Source: Trema orientale (taxonomy: Eukaryota; Streptophyta; Magnoliopsida; Rosales; Cannabaceae). From it: a stretch of DNA of 64,000 nucleotides. The stretch lies in NCBI GenBank assembly GCA_002914845.1, contig JXTC01000003.1, positions 1,745,298 to 1,809,297 on the forward strand, in the 5' to 3' direction. Positions 33,431 through 45,497 of the stretch are shown here, piece after piece. A model generated the notes under the pieces. It was not told the DNA's origin. It saw nothing but the letters and a program-made list of their open reading frames with translations, and did not search any database. A program made the translations under genes and the position numbers. Numbering within the stretch: position 1 is the first letter of the stretch; each line of letters begins with the position of its first letter.

Positions 33431-36400
33431 ATGCTTCTGTGCATAGCTCAGGCAGAGCTATCGCCTCTCTCCTCACTCACCCTCTCCTTCCGCTCAAGCT
33501 CAACCCTCTCTTCTTCAAACCCTAACCCTACCCCTAATCCGGCACTCCTCGCTCTCCCCATGCGCGCAGCCTCGGCCTTCTCCTCACTCGTCCTCCTCCG
33601 CTCCCTCACCCTCACCCTCTCCCTCCCCCACCGCCATCGCTTCCGCCATCGCCACCGCCTCATTCGACCAATCTTCACTTCGCCATTCTTTTGCGCCGCC
33701 GGACCTCGCCAATTCCCGGCGGCGGTTTCCTCTTCTAGTACTTTTGTCGAACAGTTGGAGAACGAAGCAACGGTGGAGGGAGAAGAGGAGGCTGGGGATG
33801 TCGGTAGCTTCCCTGAAAGTGAGCCATTCGACGCCGAAAAGAAGTTTGACTCGGTCGAGTTGAAGCGTCTTTCGGCGCCGGAGCTGGAGGTTAAGGAGCT
33901 CGATGAGCTGCCGGAGCAGTGGCGGAGGTCGAAGCTGGCGTGGCTGTGTAAGGAGTTGCCGGGGCATAAGCTCGGAACGCTGGTTCGGATACTCAATGCC
34001 CAGAAGAAGTGGCTGACGCAGGAGGGCGCCACTTACGTAGTGGCCCACTGTATGCGGATTCGAGAGAATGAAACTGGGTTCAGGGTACAATTTTTGTTAT
34101 CATGAGTTTCCATTTCCAATTTAGCCTTTTTTTTTTTTTAAATTATCATGGTCCATTTCGAAATTGTTTAATTCTAACAATTTCAGAGAAACTTGTGTGC
34201 TATACTGTTCCTTAGTTGCAGAAGGATTATAGGAAAGCTTTATATAATATGTATGTATGTATGTTACATATATATATATATGTGTGTGTGTGTATATATA
34301 TATATATATAATTGGTATTTAGCTTGCAATCGTTCTATGATGATATGGATTAAGAGGGTCATAGGTTTTGTTATTGATATTACAATTTACAAGGTTTAAT
34401 GCACTGTGGCGACTCATGTGAGTGATGAACGGCTGTGTTCTAAACAGTTCGCTAGCACAGGTTATTCAATTCACTTTTGGTATATAATCATAGTTTATTG
34501 AAATCTGTGGAGTTGAAAACAAAGGAAAAATATTTCGCTTGTGAGTGGTGAATTGGCTTCCAGTTTTGGAAGTCCGAGGTCGTTTCTTTTCCATTTATGT
34601 GACCACAACCCGTTTCGTTTCGGTGGCTTTTCTTTGGTTAACGGGATTGGTTATACTCCGAATGCATTGCTGTTTTGGTGATATAGCAGTTTCGTAATTC
34701 ACTTATAATTTGGCAGGTGTACAAATAGTTTCGTAATTCACTTATAATTTGGCAGGTGTACAAATGGATGATGCAACAACATTGGTATAGATTTGATTTT
34801 GCTCTTGCCACTAAACTTGCTGATTACATGGGTAAGGAACGGAAGTTTTCAAAATGTCGGGAGATATTTGATGATATAATCAATCAGGGACGAGTTCCAA
34901 GTGAATCTACATTCCACATATTGGTTGTTGCTTATCTTAGTGCGCCAGTTCAAGGTTGCTTGGATGAAGCATGTAGCATCTACAACCGGATGATTCAGTT
35001 AGGAGGTTACCAGCCCCGACTTAGCTTACACAATTCTCTATTCAAATCCATTGTTAGCAAACCTGGAAGCTCTGCAAGACATTATCTGAAGCAGGCTGAG
35101 TTTATTTTTCACAATATGATAACAACTGGGCTTGAGGTACAAAAGGATGTATATGCTGGCCTAATTTGGCTACATAGCTATCAGGACACCATAGATAAAG
35201 AAAGGATAACAGCGTTAAGGAAAGAGATGGAGCAAGCAGGTATTGAGGAGGGCAGAGAAGTGCTAGTGTCCATCTTAAGAGCTTGCTCAAAGGACGGGGA
35301 TGTGGAGGAATCAGAAAAAACTTGGTCCAAACTTCTCCGTCTTGATGGTCGTATACCATCTCAGGCTTTTGTTTATAGGATGGAAGTCTATGGAAAGATT
35401 GGAGATCCTGCAGAGTCGTGGGAAATATTCAGAGAGATGAAGGAACATTTGGGTTCAACCAATGCCGTGGCATATCATAAACTCATAGAGATCTTATGTA
35501 AAGCTCAAGAAATTGAACTTGCAGAATCCCTTATGGCAGAGTTCATAGACACTGGTTTGAAGCCTGTTCTGCCATCTTTCATTGATATAATGAATATGTA
35601 CTTCAATTTAAGCTTCCATGACAGAGTAGAGTTAGCCTTCACTCAGTGCCTTGAGAAATTTCAACCTAGCCGCACTGTTTATAGTATATACTTGGATTCT
35701 TTGGTCAAAGTTGGTAACCTAGACAAAGCTGAGGAGATCTTTTGCCTGATGCAGGATGAAGGTGCCATTGGTATTAACGCTCGGTCGTGCAACACGATAT
35801 TAAGTGGATACCTGTCATCTGGAGATTATGTGAAGGCAGAGAAGATTTATGACTTGATGTGCCAGAGGAAATATGACGTTGAATCGTCATTGATGGAAAA
35901 GATTGATTTCGTCCTCAGCTTGAGCAGGAAACATGTTAAAAGACCAGTAAGCCTAAAGTTAAGCAAAGAACAACGAGAGATCTTGGTGGGTATGCTGCTA
36001 GGAGGGTTGCAAATTGATTCAGATGAACAGAGGAAGAATCACATGATCCGCTTTGAGTTCAGTGATAATTCTGGCCTGCATTCTCTTTTAAAGAGGCATA
36101 TACATGACCTATACCATGAGTGGTTACATCCTTCTTGCAGAGCAGATGGTAGCGAGGATGTACCATACAGATTTTTCACCATCTCCCATTCTTATTTTGG
36201 TTTCTTTGCGGACCAGTTTTGGCCAAAAGGACAATGTTCGATTCCAAAGTTGATCCATCGGTGGCTGTCTCCGTGTTCTCTTGCATACTGGTATATGTAT
36301 GGTGGCCATAGGAGCTCGTCAGGAGACATTCTATTAAAGCTCAAGGGTAGTCAGGAGGGAGTCAAGAAGGTTGTCAAAAGCTTGAAAGCAAGGTCCCTGG

Positions 36401-36633
36401 AGTGCCGAGTGAAGAGGAAGGGAAGAGTGTTTTGGATTGGTTTCCTGGGGAGCAATTCAACCTGGTTCTGGAAACTGGTAGAACCTTATATTTTAGAAGA
36501 CTTGAAAGATTCTCTGAGACCAGGTGGTGAAACCTCAGGCAACAGTACACTTGAAACAGAAAACCTTAGCTTCGAGAGTGGGTCTGGTACTGATGAAGGG
36601 GCTTCTGATTACAGTGATGGTGAGAATTTCTAG
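33431..36633 (+). CDS. OTP51: OTP51, pentatricopeptide-repeat protein with LAGLIDADG motifs
   Basis: Exons 33431-34084 and 34756-36633 join in phase 0, giving 843 aa, close to my recollection of Arabidopsis OTP51 (At2g15820). The first about 90 residues are Ser/Leu/Arg-rich and fit a chloroplast transit peptide; a downstream in-frame Met at 33560 is an alternative start. PPR-type helical repeats span about residues 265-600 (for example [20 protein letters not shown]). The tail holds two LAGLIDADG homing-endonuclease-like halves, one near 620 ([19 protein letters not shown]) and one near 713 ([20 protein letters not shown]). The known role is cis-splicing of chloroplast ycf3 intron 2, and through it photosystem I assembly; the endonuclease fold is used for RNA binding rather than cutting. 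The intron-exon 2 junction is duplicated (see 34688-34765). Confidence 0.92.
34267..34312. repeat. (TA)n(TG)n(TA)n microsatellite in the OTP51 intron
   Basis: A compound dinucleotide repeat preceded by three ATGT units. Likely variable in length. Confidence 0.95.
34688..34765 (+). repeat. Perfect 39-bp tandem duplication covering the OTP51 splice acceptor
   Basis: Two identical 39-bp units, 34688-34726 and 34727-34765, each contain TTTGGCAG followed by GTGTACAAAT. Both carry a usable-looking acceptor. The second (exon from 34756) keeps the reading frame into TGGATGATG. The first (exon from 34717) would read GTG TAC AAA TAG and stop at once. Confidence 0.95.
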
Positions 36634-37614
36634 CCTCCTGTTTAAGGTATATTACAATGAATTTTCACATTTGAATAGGCTGTGATATGACTAGGATGAT
36701 TATAAGAGTTCCAGATTTAACAGGTTCAGAAAAGCTTGGACGCTTCCCTACCAATTGTAAATCATTCATCCTGGCAACTTACGGAATTGTACATACTAAA
36801 TGCATAGTGAGGAAATCCATAAACCCTGTTTTAAGACTAATGGAATAATATTATTCTTCTTTTCAGTGAGTAACCATTTCACTAGCTCTTTAGTGATAAC
36901 TATGAGCCTGTCGAATTGCGCGACCTAATTCTAGCAAAAAATTTGCCACTTAGGACGTTCAAAGCGCGGCACCTAGCTCTACCAAGCATTTACTGCATGT
37001 TTGACCCCTTGCTAGCACCATTTCTCTAAGTGCTTCTGTTTGACCCATCGTGTTTTCCACTATACACCTTGTGTGATTAGCATCTAACAACTCATACTTA
37101 CCTTCAACACATCGTGTTTTCCACTATACACCTTGTGTGATTAGCATCTAACAACTCATACTTACCTTCAACACGTCGTACTTACAGTGACATCACATGA
37201 TTTACGAACACTTTTGCTTACTGAAAACATTGTGCTTAGTGACACCTTGTGCTTCATATTTGCACATCCTTTATCTACTATTGTTTGGCACGATTATGAG
37301 AAACACCAACCACTTCCTAAAGACTAATGTTAACATCAAAAATCGTTACGACTCTATGACCAACAACTTATTTATTTTAGATTGTTGGAAATTTAATTGT
37401 CAGTCTTTTGGCAAAATTTTTTTCTTTTACTATAATATCTATCTTAAAAAGTTTATACTATTAAGCTCCTTAGTCAACAACTTAACAAATTTTCAATAGC
37501 TTAAAAACTAACTTAGAAATCTTTCCACTTGAAAATTATGAAATGTTTAAGCTCGTCACTGACCGCTTAACTCCTCTATTAACTTAGAATTAGGACAAGC
37601 TCAATGGGGTTTCT
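36634..37614. other. 3' UTR of OTP51 and AT-rich spacer
   Basis: The 3' UTR probably ends near the AATAATATTATT stretch at 36843. After it there is no gene. The 64-bp tandem duplication at 37047-37174 is listed separately. Confidence 0.45.
37047..37174. repeat. 64-bp tandem duplication
   Basis: Positions 37047-37110 and 37111-37174 appear identical except at the very end (ATCGTGTTTTCCAC...CTTCAACAC twice). It is non-coding. Confidence 0.92.
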
Positions 37615-38020
37615 AGAATTACAAAAATACGGAATTCAGACTTTTTTCAAATTTTCATACGGCTTTTATTAGAAAAATATCACTTTTTAAAAAATATTTA
37701 AAAAAATACAATTTTTTAAAATAATTACTGGTTACTAGTTTCTAGAAACTTATTACTAATTACCAGTTACCAGTTATATATCAGTTATAAAATTACCAGT
37801 TACCAGTTATATATCAGTTATAAATACTTTTAGTTACTAGTTACCAGTTTTTGGAAACTGGTTATCAGAAACTAGTTACTATTTTAAAAAATGATATTTT
37901 TCTAAATAGTTTTTAAAAAATGGTTCTTATCTAATAAAAACTGTATCGCACCTTAAAAAAACTTAAACCACTGTATTTTTCAAATTTTTTTCTAAATTAC
38001 CGTATAATGTCTAATTTCTT
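37615..38020. repeat. Fold-back repeat, GTTACTAG family, copy B
   Basis: Same family as 7048-7415. The core has an extra internal duplication (TTACCAGTTATATATCAGTTATAA twice, near 37762-37830). The arms are inverted copies of AAAAATATCACTTTTTAAA and TTTTAAAAAATGATATTTTT. No target duplication was delimited. Confidence 0.55.
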
Positions 38021-38171
38021 CCAAGCTCAATTCTACCGAACAAGTAAGCATACACGTGAATCGGAGCGTGATACTAGGTGGGTCATCCATTTTTAAAGCC
38101 CAATCATAGAAAAGTTTTTTCTTAGGTCATTGGACAGTAAAAGCCAATTTTATGTTTTCTCTTAGAAAAAG

Positions 38172-38208
38172 CCCCCCCCCCCCCCGGGGGGGGGGGGGGG
38201 AGGGGGGG
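38172..38208. repeat. C14-G15 homopolymer palindrome
   Basis: A run of 14 C is followed directly by 15 G, A and 7 G. It is a perfect hairpin and a G-quadruplex candidate, but also a typical place for sequencing or assembly error. Confidence 0.85.
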
Positions 38209-38559
38209 AGAGAGAAAGGAAGAATGAACAAATATGAGTTGAACTCTAGCCTCCAAAATTCATTAATAAAAACAAAATGTGGTCTTGGTATTATGACAGA
38301 GATGGTCCTTTTACAAATTAGTATAAATAATGGGTGTTGGAGATTAAATTGTTCAAATTCATTTGCCAGTGATTAAAGATATAAATGCTATTTTACCGAT
38401 TGAGGAGTACATGTTGATGAAACATCTTAAAGAAGCCTCGAAAAATAAAAATAAAAAAAATAAAAAAAACGAAAAGATAATTAAATAACAAATAAAAAAA
38501 AGAACTAATAGCAAAATAACTAGAAACCGATTTCTTAGACATGGCGCCAAAATTTGGTG

Positions 38560-39990
38560 TGTTGTTAAACCACTAAATTATTGTCTTCCTATTCTTATAT
38601 TAGTTTAACTTAGTATAGCAGTATTAAAGGTCGATGCCACGAGAAATTGGTCCAATTATTAAGCTATTAATCCTATAGTTGTATGGGTTTTTTATGATCT
38701 AAGACTAAACCTAATAAAACAAGAAAATAAGGTGGAAAACATAAAATAAATGGGTTAAAGGTTATTTGCCACCACTGGACATTCTATCAAATTAGTTACC
38801 AAATTTCATATTTAATTATTATTCGAAATCATTAATCGGAGATATCAATTAGCTCTTTTATTTCTATTTTTCTTTTAGTTTTCACTAGACAAAATAAACT
38901 CTTTATCTAGATTGTATTATTTAGATAGCCTTGAGTAAGCTCTCTTAATTTAATTTAAATAATACGTTAAGTAGAGAAAAATTGGCTAATGTAGGCAAAT
39001 ATCTCACAAGCTTAGAATCTTTAATTTAGGCATATTCTTCATCATAGCTCACCAATTAGTTTGCATAATTTGATTAACTACAAACCTAGACAATTACAAA
39101 TCTAAGGTTCTAATCTAGCTATAGAAATCTATTATGTACTATTTAGTTGCACACCTAAATAATTCAAAATAGAATTCATAAACACAAAAGCATAGAAGAA
39201 TAGAAGCAATATGAATAATTGATATATATATATATATATCTAGAAATTTAATTTAATATCATATTTAGGGCTTTGAAATTGTCCTTAACTTAACTAGGAC
39301 CTATTCGAGAAAGCTTAAATAATTAAACAATGAAACCATTATGCTAGAATAACAAAACAAAGAGAAAAGAAAAAGAAAAGAGAGAGAACAAAAGATGACA
39401 GATGTCACGTGCCACTCCTGACCTCCAAGCTATTCTTCTCCTCTTAATTCTCTTCCCTCTATATTTTTCGATATTTCACTGAGTCTAAGGTCTCTAAAGT
39501 ATGACCTAAAGTGATCTATTTTTAGCTAAATTATCATCAATGACATTTTGGTAAATTTTCATGTGAATCCAAAGTTTGGAAGTCTTAAAATACTCTAAGT
39601 CGGTTAAGTCTACTCAAGCTCACCGCAGTGCCAAGACCTGGGCGTTGTCGTGCCAACAGTCCAGCGTCCAGCGCTGACCCACTTTTATAAACTTTTTCAG
39701 CTTTAAACTAATTGGCCCGTTTTCATCTCGTTTCAGCTTCATTTCGTTTCTTTCCCTCCGAAATACTAAGAAAACATAAAAACAACATAAAAAATCTAGT
39801 AAAACAAGAAAACTCACAAAATAATGTAAAAGAATTAATCAAATTATTAACACATTTAGGCACTCATTATTATCATAAATTATTTTAAAAAATAGTCACA
39901 GAAAGGTTATTTGCCTGAAAATGTCCCAAATTAAAGTTGTAGCCTTCATTGATCTTAGGAAATGGACAAAAACTAGCTCCAAGAAAAATA
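38560..39990 (-). repeat. Non-coding retroelement-like repeat, copy 1 (minus)
   Basis: The reverse strand shares several ordered blocks with the plus strand at 43330-44800, e.g. TTTTCTTGTT-TTTTAGATTT, ATGTTGTTTTTATGTTTTCT and a GTTGGC[GA]C[CG]AC block, followed by GAGAGA...AAGAGGAGAAGAA. It has a structured leader but no reading frame, as in LARD or TRIM-like derivatives. The boundaries are approximate. Confidence 0.45.
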
Positions 39991-41394
39991 ACATTTTTAT
40001 GACTACTTTTTCATAATGATTTTTTTCAAGACTATTAATTTTTATTATGAATGTTGTAACTAACAAAGTAATAACATTAATATCAATTTACTATCAATCA
40101 TAATAAATAGTTATTATTATAGTTAATTGTTATAATAGTCAAAATAAAAATTACTAGTGATAGAAAAGTCATTTTGAAAAGTAGTCTTAAAAAAATCATT
40201 TTGGAAAAGAAAAAAAAAAAAGACCTCATAATTTTATCCATTTGCAATTGATCTTATGATATATTTACTAAAAAAATGATGAGAATTATATGTGGAATAA
40301 TAATGAGTTGTTTAGCAAACTGTTTGAATCAGAAAACTTTGAAAGACTGATATAAAATCACGAGAAAAGAATGAGAATACTATTCCCCTAGCAATATAAA
40401 TAATTTTGTTACCCATAATGACTCATTTTTCTTTTTCTTTTTTTCATTATTAAATCTTAAAAGGTCATTTCATCCCAACTTGATGCCCTAATATAAAAAT
40501 ACACATTTTTAAAATGACAACTTCGTAAATGTTGAGAATTCCACTTCTTTTTTTTTTTTTTTTGCATTTCTAAAAACAAAAATTAAGTTTTTATAATTCA
40601 GATTCCTTTTTCATGTCATCTTATGTGAACAAAACGATGATTCTTATTAATATTAAAAGATATTTCCCCAATAATAAAATTCTGTTTAGATGGAATGATA
40701 AGTCAAAGAAGTATACCAATATATTATCTTGATTAATCGATGGCAGCAAATTACTGCCAAGCACAACAAGAGGAACATCCCATAATACTCGCCACAAGCA
40801 ATCCTCGGTCGGATATCCGACTTGTTAGCAAAATTAAAAGAAAAAAAGAAAATCTTCGCACGTAACTTGAGAAGTTCACGTCAAGCCTATTAATTTTGAC
40901 GAATTGTTGCTCCATACCATCAACAAACATGATAAAGCTATTGCATGGAACTTCTGGATTTCCAAACGGTTGATTGCCATGCTCTATAATATGTCCAACT
41001 CACCACCCAATACATAAGTTGTCAACTCCATGTTGTACTATCCTGTCCAATATATCACAATGTTAGAGGACATATGATAATCATAACCTAGAATTATACC
41101 TTTTTTTCATTATTTTTTTTCCTCTATGTATATCTCTTCAATAGAGTAGAACTAACTTGATTGTCATTATGGTCTTATTGACAGATACCCCTCTGATTCC
41201 TAGCACCCATTTGTAATGAGTTCTTGCCGAATGAAACACATTCTTTATGTTTGGTACCTATACTCGAACAAAGGTGTGGATCTCCATTGAGATTATCGAA
41301 TAGTGATTACGTTTAGATCCAATGATTACTTGATTCTTTATCAATCTTAAAAGTGTTCAAACAAGATTTTACACTTCCTTCTCATATTTTTTTT
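39991..41394. other. AT-rich spacer; unidentified higher-complexity patch at 40735-41060
   Basis: Positions 40735-41060 are less AT-rich and look like decayed genic or transposon sequence, but no frame or family is recognisable. The rest is AT-rich with a T-run at 40550-40563. Confidence 0.35.
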
Positions 41395-42561
41395 AGAGGA
41401 AGAATGATGTACTATTATTCAATATAGACACCATCTAGAACAACATTAGAGATACAAGCAGGTACCTTATTTACCCAAAAACAAGAATTAGAAATACTTA
41501 GAGCATAACGAGCTAAGTAATGTGCCGCGATATTACTCAAACGATGAGTAAATTTGCAGCAAACATTTCTCAGCTGAGATAACGAGATACAAATGTCTTC
41601 AATAATAGGAATTTCTATAGCAAGAGGACTACGTCTTTGAACTACTGAGACAATATTCTTTGCGTCCATCTCTATCTCAGCCAAGCATAAGTGATTATGT
41701 AAAGCAAATTAGAGCCCTTCTCTTGTAGCGACGCACTCTGCTAAGAAGGGTTGATATGCACTAGAGATTCTTTTTGCCAATGCTCCCTTAATCGAGTCCA
41801 GATGGTCCCAAATAAGAGCACATATGCCAATGTACTCCCCTTGTGATGAGACTGCCACATCCACGTTGATCTTCAATAAGTCCAGCGCTGGAGGCTTCTA
41901 ATAAACTGGCTACGCAGTATCCAAAATCAAAGGCGTATTCTGATCGTGTAACCACTTATACTCAGACAACTAGAGCTTGTCATTTTCCAAAACAATATGA
42001 GAGGATTTTGCAGGGCTACCATAAATCATCTGGTTTCTGTTATGCCACAACATCCAAGCAAGACACACACTAGGTTTCAAAATCAGTCTTAAAGAGTTCC
42101 TTTGATAGAAAATACATGAAGTTATCAAATCTATAACCCTTAAATTGAGACATGATTTCATAGAGTAAACTTTTTTTTCCTAACAATCCAAAGAAGTTGG
42201 ACAAGAAATCAGGGCATGGAAAATGGTCTCACTGTCATCCTACAAATGTGTGCATACACAAGAGCATGATATGCCATATTTATTCAGGTTAACCATGGCG
42301 AGTAAGACATCTTGAATAGCTCTCTAGATAAAGAGAAATATTTTGCTAGGAATTCTCAATCTCTATAATAAATTCCACCATTTTATTTCAGCAATTGGAT
42401 TCGAAATCTCGGGCCAATATGATTGTTCTGTACCCAGATCTAACTGTATAAGTCCCATTAGCTTCGAAATGCCAAATAAGTTTTTCCTCAATACTAACAA
42501 AACTCAGAGGAATAGACAAAGTAGTGGAATATCAACTTCTTTGAAAACATCTCAGACCTTC

Positions 42562-45497
42562 TGTTAGTAATTCTAAAAAACGATTTTACTGAAAACGATT
42601 ACTGTAGTTTTGTAAACAAATCAAGAACGTTGCTGAATTGGTATTTTAAAATATTTCTTGAAACTTTATAAAACACAACATAGGATCGTTGATCTAACAT
42701 AAATCAATTCATTGATCTTGGTTTAGATAAAATCTGGAAGAGCTCCACGACTATTGAGCCTTTTTGTCTATTCTCTAAACGTTGAATAATTCAGTATATG
42801 GGCACCTTCTTGATTCCAATGAGAGGTGAGCAGATCGATTCGGAAGACACACTTCCTTCTCTTTGACTGCACGTCTACGACCATGGATATCTCTCCCTTG
42901 GCAGCCATGAACGAGCTCGAGATTTCTTCCACAGTAGCTTAGCTCTCTCACTCTCTCTTTTTCTCTCTGTGTTTTGAAAATCATAGTCTTTATGACTATA
43001 AGTGGTGTGTAGCACTTGTACAGAGAATAACAAACTTTTTCTCTTATTTTACTAGAGAGGTGTAAAACTTATTGTGCTTATTGGACTCAACTGACCATTC
43101 AATTAGTTATGGGTCATGTCTGAGCTAGACATGGGACCTTATAGATCCAAGTAGTCTAAGCTCCAATTGCCCAATATTACACTTTTAGACTAAATGTTAT
43201 ATGTTTTCTGTGAAGCTGATTAACACTCTAATTAGCTTGATTCATTTAGCGTATACTATATATACAAATATACTCCCGATGTAATGTCATACTAGCGAGG
43301 TGAAATTACTGTATTACCATGATGAGTGTATATTTAAGCTTACATTTGATTAATCCGCTACATTATTTTGATTGTTTTCTTGTTATTTTTAGATTTCTAA
43401 TGTTGTTTTTATGTTTTCTAGATGTTTTAGAACTGAAGGAGTAAAAAAAAGTTGAAACAGGGTTGAACAGATTAAAAATCAAAGTGTTGAGCTGAAATAT
43501 GATAAAAATCTCAAAACTAGGCTGAAAAGTGTTCATTTTACAAAAACTAGAAAAAAACTAATAAAGGGTTGGCGCCACGGCACCAGAAATTAGAATACTA
43601 GCCAATTTGAGTGTTTTTTTTTATCTTTCTAGCTTTAGGAAACCATTCATGCACGACTCTAAGCCCTCTTAGACTATAAAAAGACCTCTCTAGCTCAGAA
43701 ATATTCATTTCTAAATACTTATAAACACTTAGAGGCTAGAGAGAGAGAGAATCAAGAGGAGAAGAAGAGTTTAGAGTTCGTTTTCAGCATTCTATTCCAT
43801 TTTCCTTCCTTTATCTCTATTGTTTATTTATCCTAGCATAGTGTTCTCATTGTTTGTTCTTGTATACAGGCTAGTCTAAGTTTTTTTTAGGTTGAGGGTG
43901 ATTTCAAAGCTATATATGTGATTGTTTTATGAATTTTTAGATTTTATATCTATTGTTTACTTATTAAAAGTTGCTACGTTTTTCTATGCTTCAATGTTTA
44001 TGATTTTTATTTTGTTTTGTTTGAGTGTACAACCAGTTGAACATAATAGAATTTATTGCTAGATTATAGTTTTAGATCCGTAATTATCTAGGTTTTCTAA
44101 TTATAAGTAGTAAATCAGAGTTAATTGAATTCATATCATGGTGGTTAGTTGGTTATGATGAAGAGCATACTCTAGGTTAAAAATAATCCAGTTTGTATGA
44201 TTGTTACCTAGAATCAACCTATCTTTCTTTACTTAATGCATTGATTAGATCAAATCTAGAGAGCTTGTTCTAGGTTGTCTAATTGATAGAATCTAGATGA
44301 AGAGCTTGTTTTGTCTAGTAAAAATCTAAGGAGAGATTGAGATAGTACAAGCATATGTGCTATATACGATTGGTAACTTTGATGAGTAATTAATTATAAG
44401 ATTTGGTAATAAGATTATTTAGTAGTAGAGAATGATCTTTTGAACCATTTTATTTTATTACTTTTGTGTTTATTTATTTTATATTTTAATTCATTATTCT
44501 AAAAATTCATAAAAATAATAGGATTGATAGCTTAGAAATTAGACCAACTCCTTGTGGGATTGACCCTTCTTGTCGCTATACTAGGTACTTCTAGTTTTTC
44601 CTAGGCCATGAAAGATTAGTGATTAGAAGGTTATAAATTTTAATTCGATTGCATTGACGACTACTAGACTACTGCCATGCTCTTCTAGTACATATTTACC
44701 TTTGAGTTACTATTTTTCATCTAATGAGTAATAATTGACTGCGGTGTTTGTAACTGCCATACAAACACAGTCAAATTCACAAAGTGAATATTGGGTGCCT
44801 GATTCTTATTATCTAAGTTCTTGAAAAAAAAAAACCTCAAAGTGACATTATATTCATGGTATCCAAATCATAAGGATGTTCTCGTCCATTCGCAAATCTC
44901 ATCTTCTAAGATACCGGAGTTCGAACCATAGAATAGAACTAGTCCTTTAGTAAATCAAAAAGATAGAACTCATAAAAATAAGTCCGACAATCACTAGGAT
45001 TGAGGTAATCTTGCAATAATGCTAGATTAGTGAAATATAGAATATTGAGTTACGATACTTAACCTCAAATTCTTTATTCACTTGGTCCAGTTCAATGCAC
45101 TTATAACTTTCTTATAATGTATTAGTGTTTCTATATGAAGTCAAACACTTCAATGATTGGAGACTTCATAAATCCTATTGAAATAGACAACACTACATTC
45201 TATGGTAAAATAAATTATTCTATCTTTATTTGTAGAATGGGAACATTTTATTAAGACAAAATGAAATAAAGAATTTAATCTCCCATATGTGAACACTTTA
45301 CTTGAACAATTCTTTATTATTTATTATTAGTCATGGAAACTTTTAGACGTTTGTAAAATAGAAAATATAAACATTAAATATATATAATTGGGACATAATA
45401 TAAAATTAATTAACCACAAATAGATAGTACTTAAATCTAATAAATATTATTTAAAATGCCTAACAAAGAAACCGTTTTATAGGGTGTATCCCCAACA
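42562..45497 (-). mobile_element. Copia-like solo LTR inside the LINE, with a nested repeat
   Basis: Read on the minus strand it starts TGTTGGGGATACACCC (at 45497) and ends GAATTACTAACA (at 42562), so it has TG...CA ends. It is flanked by CCTTC and TCTTC (4 of 5 alike). LINE coding sequence resumes on both sides, so the insertion points are well supported. No gag-pol is present. Positions 43330-44800 hold a different non-coding repeat, which explains the great length for an LTR. Confidence 0.55.
43330..44800 (+). repeat. Non-coding retroelement-like repeat, copy 2 (plus), nested in the solo LTR
   Basis: It is related to 38560-39990 in opposite orientation. It contains GGTTGGCGCCACGGCACC at about 43568, a TATAAAAAGACCTCTCTAG promoter-like stretch at about 43676, and a GAGAGA leader. 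The exact ends were not determined. Confidence 0.45.

Noticed and set aside
33448-34090. Long minus-strand frames opposite OTP51 exon 1
   Set aside because: Shadow frames caused by Ser/Leu/Arg-rich, GC-rich transit-peptide codons; the plus strand joins in frame with the PPR exon.
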